Position numbers and translations under genes: made by a program
NCBI GenBank assembly: GCA_016649745.1
Contig: JAENXD010000003.1
Span: 1 to 37,922, forward strand
DNA length: 37,922 nucleotides
Direction of reading: 5' to 3'
From: Flavobacteriaceae bacterium
Lineage (GTDB): Bacteria > Bacteroidota > Bacteroidia > Flavobacteriales > Flavobacteriaceae
Notes under the pieces: generated by a model
Database searches by the model: none
What the model was told of the DNA's origin: nothing
The model's input: the letters and a program-made list of their open reading frames with translations, nothing else
Shown: positions 32,816 to 37,922 of the stretch, piece by piece
Numbering within the stretch: position 1 is the stretch's first letter
Layout of the letters: each line of letters opens with the position of its first letter

Positions 32816-34872
32816 TCCGCCACGCTATCAATCAGCACATTTAAAATTTCAATGGCAGCTTTTGAGATTTTTGTTCCCGGGCCGAAAACGCCCACCACGC
32901 CGGCATCAAATAAATATTGATAATCCTGGGCCGGGATTACGCCACCGGCAATGACCATAATATCTTCGCGACCGTAAGCTTTTAACTCAGCAATCACTTG
33001 AGGCACCAAGGTTTTATGCCCTGCCGCCAATGAGGATATTCCAAGAACATGCACATCATTTTCAACGGCTTGTTTTACCGCCTCTTTTGGTGTTTGAAAC
33101 AGCGGGCCGATATCCACGTCAAAACCCAAATCGGCATAACCTGTGGAAACTACTTTTGCGCCGCGGTCATGGCCGTCTTGCCCCAATTTTGCAATCATAA
33201 TTCTTGGGCGCCTTCCTTCTAGCTCAGCGAATTTATTGGCCAATTCTTTGGCTTTTTCAAAATCTGGATCGTTTTTAATTTCTTTGCTGTACACTCCCGA
33301 AATAGATTTAATGGTTGCTTTATATCTTCCGTATACTTTTTCCAAAGCATCAGAAATCTCTCCTAAAGTAGCTCTTTTTTCAGCAGCAATGATTGCCAAT
33401 TCCAATAAATTTCCTGCTTGGGTTTTAGCGCACTCCGTTAAATTTTGCAGGGCTTTGTTAACTTCATCATTATCTCTTCTGGCTTTTAATGTATTTAAAC
33501 GCGCAATTTGAGATTCTCTTACGGCATCATTATCAACTTCTAAAATCTGTAACGGATCTTCTTCTTCTAAAATATACTTATTGACGCCGACAATAATATC
33601 TCTTGTGCTATCAATTCTGGCTTGCTTCATTGCCGAAGCTTCTTCAATGCGTAATTTTGGAATGCCTTGTTCAATGGCTTTGGTCATTCCGCCCAATTCC
33701 TCCACTTCCTGCATTAACTCCCATGCCGTATTCATCATTTCTTCTGTTCGTTTTTCAACAAAAGTGGCACCAGCCCAAGGATCTACGGTTTTGGTTATTT
33801 TTGTTTCTTCCTGAATATAAATTTGCGTGTTTCTGGCTATTCTGGCAGAGAAATCGGTTGGCAACGCAATGGCTTCATCAAGCGCATTGGTGTGTAAACT
33901 TTGTGTTCCTCCAAACGCTGCAGCCATAGCTTCAATAGCGGTTCGCGCCACATTGTTAAAAGGATCTTGCTCTGTTAAACTCCAGCCGCTGGTTTGGCAA
34001 TGCGTGCGCAAAACCAATGATTTCGGATTTTTAGGGTTGAATTGTTTTACCATTTTTGCCCACAACATACGTGCGGCTCTCATTTTGGCAATTTCACCAA
34101 AATGATCCATTCCAATGGCCCAGAAAAAAGACAAACGCGGGGCAAAAGAATCAATGTCCATTCCGGCTGCAATTCCGGTTTTTATATATTCCAATCCATC
34201 AGCCAGCGTATAGGCCAGTTCAATTTCAGGTGTTGCTCCGGCTTCTTGCATATGATATCCTGAAATAGAAATTGAATTAAATTTCGGCATATTTTTACTG
34301 GCATATTCAAAAATATCAGCAATAATTTTCATGGATGGCGTAGGCGGATAGATGTAAGTATTGCGCACCATAAACTCTTTTAAAATATCGTTTTGAATGG
34401 TGCCTTCCAAAAATTTATCAGCAACTCCCTGTTCCCTGGCAGCCACAATATAAAAGGCTAAAATTGGTAAAACGGCTCCGTTCATAGTCATGGAAACCGA
34501 CATTTGGTCTAACGGAATCTGGTCGAAAAGAATTTTCATATCTTCAACCGAATCAATGGCAACTCCTGCTTTTCCAACATCGCCCTGCACGCGTTCATGG
34601 TCTGAATCATAGCCGCGGTGCGTGGCCAAATCAAAAGCAACGGACAAACCTTTTTGGCCGGCCGCTAAATTTCGGCGGTAAAAGGCATTGCTTTCTTCGG
34701 CAGTGGAAAATCCGGCATATTGACGAATAGTCCAAGGCTTACGAACGTACATGGTTGAATAAGGTCCTCTTAAATAAGGGGCAATTCCTGCAACATAATT
34801 TTCGTGGTCAAAATTGGATTCCTTCTCATTTTGACTGACAATTTTTAGTTGTGAAAAATCTTTACGCTTCAT
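32812..34872 (-). CDS. Methylmalonyl-CoA mutase large (catalytic) subunit
   Basis: 686 residues. N-terminal catalytic barrel: [70 protein letters not shown]. The C-terminal B12-binding domain (about 555-686) has DGHDRG at 566-571 (DxHxxG, His568 the lower cobalt ligand), then SSLAAGH and AGGVIPAQD. With the small subunit it interconverts methylmalonyl-CoA and succinyl-CoA for propionate and branched-chain/odd-chain carbon. It overlaps the small-subunit end by 11 bp (coupled). The TAG stop lies in the edge of a REP element, and a diverged copy of its last 21 codons remains at 32063-32129. The gene looks more G+C-rich than the glp region by eye. Confidence 0.97.
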   Translation of the reverse strand: MKRKDFSQLKIVSQNEKESNFDHENYVAGIAPYLRGPYSTMYVRKPWTIRQYAGFSTAEESNAFYRRNLAAGQKGLSVAFDLATHRGYDSDHERVQGDVGKAGVAIDSVEDMKILFDQIPLDQMSVSMTMNGAVLPILAFYIVAAREQGVADKFLEGTIQNDILKEFMVRNTYIYPPTPSMKIIADIFEYASKNMPKFNSISISGYHMQEAGATPEIELAYTLADGLEYIKTGIAAGMDIDSFAPRLSFFWAIGMDHFGEIAKMRAARMLWAKMVKQFNPKNPKSLVLRTHCQTSGWSLTEQDPFNNVARTAIEAMAAAFGGTQSLHTNALDEAIALPTDFSARIARNTQIYIQEETKITKTVDPWAGATFVEKRTEEMMNTAWELMQEVEELGGMTKAIEQGIPKLRIEEASAMKQARIDSTRDIIVGVNKYILEEEDPLQILEVDNDAVRESQIARLNTLKARRDNDEVNKALQNLTECAKTQAGNLLELAIIAAEKRATLGEISDALEKVYGRYKATIKSISGVYSKEIKNDPDFEKAKELANKFAELEGRRPRIMIAKLGQDGHDRGAKVVSTGYADLGFDVDIGPLFQTPKEAVKQAVENDVHVLGISSLAAGHKTLVPQVIAELKAYGREDIMVIAGGVIPAQDYQYLFDAGVVGVFGPGTKISKAAIEILNVLIDSVAE

Positions 34873-36217
34873 CTTTCAGTCTTTTTTGTTCTAATTTCTC
34901 TGCCAATCTTATTGGGATTATTGGAATTATCAGGGTTTTTTGTGGATTTCTTGCAACGAATGAATTTACTTGTAATTCGTGCTTCATTGTATCTTTTTCA
35001 TTGGGATATTTATTGGTTCCCAGTAAAACCAATTCACCCGCATCAAATTGCGCTTGTTCTTTTTGGGCATTTTCTTTAATTTTTCGCTGAACAATGCCTT
35101 CTTTTAATTGGGTTAGAAATCCGCCCTTTTTTTCAATATCTTTAAAAATATCCAAAGCTTTTTCTGCTATTTGTTTGGTGATGGATTCAATATAATAGGA
35201 ATTTGTTGCAATTTGTTGCCCATGTTTAAAATAACTTTCTTCTTTTAAAATCAGCAATTGGTTACGGGCTATTCGGTCTCCAAAATCATCTGAATCGTGA
35301 AATAGCGCATCATAAGCGCAATTTGAAATGGTGTTTGCACCCCCTAAAATTGCACTCATGCTTTCGGTGGTGGTGCGCAGCAAATTTACATTGTAATCGA
35401 AAATTGTTTTGTTTCGCAAACTTGGTTCTGCATAAATTTGGGCGTTGGCACTTGTGCCATATTCTTTTAAAATTAAATTATAAACATATTTAAAAGCCCT
35501 GATTTTTGAAATTTCAAAGAAATAATTATTGCCAACCGCAAAATTAAATTGAATTTTATTGGCAATTTCTGCTCCAAATCTGGTTAAATATTCATTGGCA
35601 ACAGCCAACGCATAAGCAACTTGCTGCACCGTATTTGCGCCTGCATTTTGATAGATATCTGCATTGACTCCTATCATAAATGAGGAAGGATTTTTCTGAA
35701 TGATGGCTTCTAAAGTTTTAAAATCATCATTTAAGGATTTGTGCCAATTCCCGGTTCTTGCCAGCTTTCCTATGATATCGATGTTGTAAAAAACGGTTTC
35801 GTTTTTAAGTAACTCAGTAAGTTCATTAATAAATTCTTCTGATAAAAATTCAAAATGAAAATGAAATTCAATTTTTTTATTCAATAAGTTTTTGAATAAT
35901 AATTCAGAATTGAAAGGTTTTTTCGCAACAAATTTCACAGCATTTGCACCTTTGTTGGTGGCATCTACTGCTTTTGAATTTGATTCATCTTCTGAAGAAA
36001 TAACTATTTTTTGACAAATTTTAAAATCTTCTTCTGAAAGGGGGATTTTTAGTTTTTCGAATTCGTCTAAGTGGTAGAAAGGTTTGATGGTAATTCCTTC
36101 GTTTGTTTTGGTGAGAAGGGTTTCGTTATAATCCGCACCTTTTAAGTCGACCTGAATTTTTTGCTTCCAGGCAGCGGCCGAAACCGGCGGAAATTCTTTT
36201 GTAATAAAATTACTCAT
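34862..36217 (-). CDS. Methylmalonyl-CoA mutase small subunit
   Basis: 451 residues, homologous to the barrel of the large subunit but without a B12-binding domain. Recognisable blocks: [20 protein letters not shown] at the start, [99 protein letters not shown]. Catalytic residues for the radical reaction are in the partner subunit. Its start ATG follows an 83-bp gap after ftsB with a -7-like box at 36235-36242 and an inverted repeat at 36250-36263, so it may be transcribed both from the udk promoter and its own. Confidence 0.95.
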   Translation of the reverse strand: MSNFITKEFPPVSAAAWKQKIQVDLKGADYNETLLTKTNEGITIKPFYHLDEFEKLKIPLSEEDFKICQKIVISSEDESNSKAVDATNKGANAVKFVAKKPFNSELLFKNLLNKKIEFHFHFEFLSEEFINELTELLKNETVFYNIDIIGKLARTGNWHKSLNDDFKTLEAIIQKNPSSFMIGVNADIYQNAGANTVQQVAYALAVANEYLTRFGAEIANKIQFNFAVGNNYFFEISKIRAFKYVYNLILKEYGTSANAQIYAEPSLRNKTIFDYNVNLLRTTTESMSAILGGANTISNCAYDALFHDSDDFGDRIARNQLLILKEESYFKHGQQIATNSYYIESITKQIAEKALDIFKDIEKKGGFLTQLKEGIVQRKIKENAQKEQAQFDAGELVLLGTNKYPNEKDTMKHELQVNSFVARNPQKTLIIPIIPIRLAEKLEQKRLKDEA

Positions 36218-36234
36218 ATTAATGGTATATTAAA

Positions 36235-36263
36235 CAAAAATCGGGAATAATACTTAGAAGTAT
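36235..36263 (-). promoter_or_regulatory. Possible internal promoter and inverted repeat before the mutase genes
   Basis: Minus-strand GATTTTTG (36235-36242) matches TAnnTTTG at 7 of 8. Just upstream is ATACTT/AAGTAT (36250-36263) with a 2-bp spacer, a plausible operator. Confidence 0.35.
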
Positions 36264-36300
36264 GTCATAAATCCCAAGTTAATTTGTTAAATTATTATAG

Positions 36301-36621
36301 TTATTTTTCAGGAAGGGTATCATATTCTATCAAATAAATATCTTCATTTTCTTTTTTCATTTTATATTCTTCCCTTGCAAATTTTTCCAATTCTTCGCGG
36401 TCATTGTGTTTATTTATAAAATCTTTGTCAGCATCTATTTCCGATTGGTAATATTCTTTTTCACTATTAAGCTTCATAATTTCCTTGTCAAATTCCCTAT
36501 GGTTTATCCATGAATTTTCGTCAAAAAAAACCATCCAAACAATAAACGCGGAAAGAATTATTACGTAACGGTTCGTAATAAATTTTACAGTTGGTTTGTT
36601 TTTAAGTTGCTTAAAAGTCAT
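36301..36621 (-). CDS. FtsB/DivIC-type septum formation initiator protein
   Basis: 106 residues: short cytoplasmic N-terminus, one membrane helix (YVIILSAFIVWMVFF, about 23-37), then a periplasmic coiled coil (REFDKEIMKLNSEKEYYQSE, IDADKDFINKHNDREELEKF) and the typical FAREEYKMKKENEDIYLIEY ending. FtsB/DivIC bridges FtsL and FtsQ in the divisome. Located 3 bp after udk and before the mutase genes, an order found in many Flavobacteriaceae. The small size and helix/coil layout fit; FtsL could look similar, but this neighbourhood and the tail favour FtsB/DivIC. Confidence 0.87.
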   Translation of the reverse strand: MTFKQLKNKPTVKFITNRYVIILSAFIVWMVFFDENSWINHREFDKEIMKLNSEKEYYQSEIDADKDFINKHNDREELEKFAREEYKMKKENEDIYLIEYDTLPEK

Positions 36622-36624
36622 AAA

Positions 36625-37230
36625 CTAGAGTTTGTGGCTAATTACTGTTCTAACAATATCAATGGCTACCGTATTGTATCTGTCGTTTGGAATAATAATA
36701 TCGGCGTAATTTTTAGTAGGCTCAATAAACTGTTGATGCATAGGCTTTAATGTAGTTTGATAGCGATCCAATACTTCAGTAATATTTCTACCACGTTCTT
36801 CAATATCTCGCCTTACTCGTCGTATTAAACGTTCATCAGTATCTGCGTGCACAAATATTTTTATGTCAAATAAATCGCGCAATTCTTTGCTGTTGAAAAT
36901 TAAAATTCCTTCAACAATAATTACTTTTCTTGGGTGTGTAATTAAAGTGTCTGCGGTACGATTATGAGTAACAAATGAATATACGGGCTGCTCAATAACT
37001 TCACCATTTTTTAATTTTTTTAAATGATCTACCAAAAGGTCAAAATCGATTGCTTTTGGATGGTCAAAATTGATTTTTGTACGTTCTTCATACGACAAGC
37101 CAACGGTTACATTATAGTAGGAGTCTTGTGAAATCACGCAAACCTCATCGGTAGGCAATTCGTGTATAATTTGATTCACAACAGTCGTTTTTCCGCTTCC
37201 AGTTCCTCCAGCTATTCCAATTATGAGCAT
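36625..37230 (-). CDS. udk: Uridine kinase
   Basis: 201 residues. P-loop GIAGGTGSGKTTVV at 5-18, then VISQDSYYNVTVGLSYEERT (substrate-binding DSYY), INFDHPKAIDFDLLVDHLKK, YSFVTHNRT, VIIVEGILIF, DIKIFVHADTDERLIRRVRR (lid) and DRYQTTLKPMHQQFIEPTKN. It phosphorylates uridine and cytidine in pyrimidine salvage. First gene of the minus-strand udk-ftsB-mutase run. Its promoter has a -7 box inside a perfect inverted repeat (37243-37274). Confidence 0.96.
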   Translation of the reverse strand: MLIIGIAGGTGSGKTTVVNQIIHELPTDEVCVISQDSYYNVTVGLSYEERTKINFDHPKAIDFDLLVDHLKKLKNGEVIEQPVYSFVTHNRTADTLITHPRKVIIVEGILIFNSKELRDLFDIKIFVHADTDERLIRRVRRDIEERGRNITEVLDRYQTTLKPMHQQFIEPTKNYADIIIPNDRYNTVAIDIVRTVISHKL

Positions 37231-37242
37231 CTAAATCGTTTG

Positions 37243-37274
37243 TTTATATTCCTTACAAATTTAAGGAATATAAA
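37243..37274. promoter_or_regulatory. Perfect 12-bp-arm inverted repeat over the udk promoter
   Basis: TTTATATTCCTT (37243-37254) and AAGGAATATAAA (37263-37274) around an 8-bp spacer that carries most of the -7 box. Looks like a repressor site. Confidence 0.65.
37256..37263 (-). promoter_or_regulatory. udk operon promoter, -7 element
   Basis: Minus-strand TAAATTTG, full TAnnTTTG match; leader of about 20 nt to the udk ATG. Confidence 0.6.
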
Positions 37275-37394
37275 ATAGCAAAAACAGATTTATATAATTT
37301 TTTGAATGACAATGTTAAATTATCAATAGTAGCATGTGTAATTTTGAATCTTTTATTGCTTAATTCTATTAATAACAGCAAAATAGTTCAACCA

Positions 37395-37492
37395 ATATTT
37401 TGGGCGTTCCCCTGCGGGTCAGGCTTTCGGCACTCGCATTTTTTGCTGAAAAGCGCAAAAAAGTGCTCAAACATATGCCTCAATCCTTAACC
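37395..37492. repeat. Interspersed repeat, same family as at 9143-9312
   Basis: Begins ATTTTGGGCGTTCCCC, continues GGGTCAGGCTTTCGG and ends CAATCCTTAAC. The middle is a different hairpin (GCACT/AGTGC with TTTTTTGC/GCGCAAAAAA inside). Fixed ends with a variable middle. Open frames through it are not genes. 37275-37394 holds nothing I recognise. Confidence 0.75.
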
Positions 37493-37552
37493 GATTTGAA
37501 TTTATACTTGATAAATTCAATAAAAAAGGACTCTTATGTTGAACAGACTTCT

Positions 37553-37605
37553 TTGAGCCGACAGAGGGGCTTCCCTCGACTGCGCTCGGGACATGCTTCT
37601 CACCC
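37553..37605. repeat. Repeat carrying a 19-bp copy of the tRNA-Thr 3' end
   Basis: TTGAGCCGACAGAGGGGCT at 37553-37571 is identical to 37626-37644, the 3' end of the tRNA gene plus its flank. It continues TCCCTCGACTGCGCTCGGG and CTTCTCACCC, resembling the element at 37815-37889. Confidence 0.8.
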
Positions 37606-37628
37606 AAATAGTTATCCTTTAAATATTG

Positions 37629-37702
37629 AGCCGACAGAGGGGCTCGAACCCACGACCTGCTGATTACGATTCAGCTGCTCTACCAAACTGAGCTATGTCG
37701 GC
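37629..37702 (-). tRNA. tRNA-Thr (anticodon CGU)
   Basis: 74 nt on the minus strand, no encoded CCA. Acceptor stem GCCGACA / TGTCGGC is perfect. D-arm GCTC..GAGC, anticodon stem GCTGA / TCAGC with loop ATCGTAA (anticodon CGT in DNA, reads ACG), T-loop TTCGAGC. The T-stem GTGGG / CCCTC has one U-U opposition. Discriminator is U. Confidence 0.93.
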
Positions 37703-37781
37703 TTTTAACGTTTAAATAAATGTGGTAACCAAAGGTATAGATTTTATTGAACTCATGTTGAAAGAGATTGAAAATTTATGT

Positions 37782-37812
37782 AAAAAAAGCCTCTTCGTTT
37801 TGAAGAGACTTT
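37782..37812 (-). terminator. Minus-strand terminator for a transcript entering from the right edge
   Basis: Arms AAAGCCTCTTC (37786-37796) and GAAGAGACTTT (37802-37812), one C-A mismatch, 5-nt loop; a T-run on the minus strand at 37788-37782. Confidence 0.7.
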
Positions 37813-37814
37813 AT

Positions 37815-37889
37815 GGAGCGGAAGAGGGACTTCCTTCGACTTTGCCAGCCAAAAGGCGAGGCAAGCTCAGGATAAACTTCTCGTCCCTA
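37815..37889. repeat. Second repeat with a tRNA-tail-like start
   Basis: GGAGCGGAAGAGGGACTTCC then TTCGACTTTGCC, a hairpin GCC..GGC around AAAA, CTCAGGATAAACTTCTCG and TCCCT. It parallels 37555-37605 with a longer middle. Confidence 0.6.
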
Positions 37890-37922
37890 TTTTACACTCA
37901 AAAATTGAAATAAAAAAAAGCC

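Noticed and set aside
33143-34268. Several plus-strand open frames inside the mutase gene
   Set aside because: Antisense shadows of a clear minus-strand gene.
37302-37663. Short open frames at the right end
   Set aside because: They read through the interspersed repeats and the tRNA-Thr gene on the wrong strand.

Overview
This window looks like chromosomal DNA of a marine-type member of the Flavobacteriaceae (Bacteroidetes). The evidence is the strong A+T bias, Bacteroidetes-style promoters (TAnnTTTG at -7), a Rho with a long low-complexity insert, and gene orders I know from that family: OMP-TPR-lptC-CBS protein-ppiD, rho-DUF4293, truA-ABC exporter, LOG-folP-cdaA, DUF1599-DoxX and udk-ftsB-mutAB. 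I cannot name the genus from sequence alone. No prophage, plasmid, CRISPR or defence island is visible.

Layout. 1-6.4 kb: envelope genes (partial outer-membrane barrel, TPR protein, LptC, small membrane protein, CNNM/CBS protein, PpiD-like chaperone). 6.6-9.1 kb: rho and a divergent DUF4293 gene. 9.1-12.4 kb: a composite repeat island, a YfcE-type phosphoesterase, truA and an ABC exporter. 12.5-15.5 kb (minus): LOG, folP, a lipoprotein, cdaA. 15.6-17.1 kb: DUF1599 and DoxX genes. 17.3-21.8 kb: two tandem glnK-amtB pairs with an outer-membrane porin-like gene between them. 21.8-24.5 kb: DUF1684 lipoprotein, MFS transporter, secreted peroxiredoxin. 24.5-31.8 kb: a GlpR-controlled glycerol locus (glpR; glpD-glpK-glpF, a secreted HAD phosphatase and an OprP-type porin). 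32.0-32.8 kb: a REP/RAYT module wedged at the end of the methylmalonyl-CoA mutase gene. 32.8-37.2 kb (minus): udk-ftsB-mutase operon. 37.4-37.9 kb: repeats and a tRNA-Thr(CGU).

The strongest unexplained signals are regulatory. (1) Upstream of the first glnK-amtB operon lie four imperfect palindromes (ACCCC...GGGGT type) spaced about 53 bp apart, or five helical turns. Two more, with the same 53-bp period and the same distance to the -7 box, precede the second glnK-amtB operon. No regulator is identified. (2) The glp operon has a 16-bp-arm perfect inverted repeat over its promoter plus related cores that fit GlpR control, and glpR itself carries one core. (3) A perfect 12-bp-arm inverted repeat brackets the udk operon -7 box.

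The strongest evolutionary signal is a second, mostly silently diverged copy of the last 21 codons of the mutase gene on the far side of the REP/RAYT module. The live gene's stop codon now lies inside the REP palindrome. A 19-bp duplication of the tRNA-Thr 3' end is also notable.

Several start codons were moved from the longest ORF to an internal codon because the longer start falls in or upstream of the predicted promoter (truA, glnK2, DUF1684, glpR, glpD) or because of the signal peptide (peroxiredoxin).
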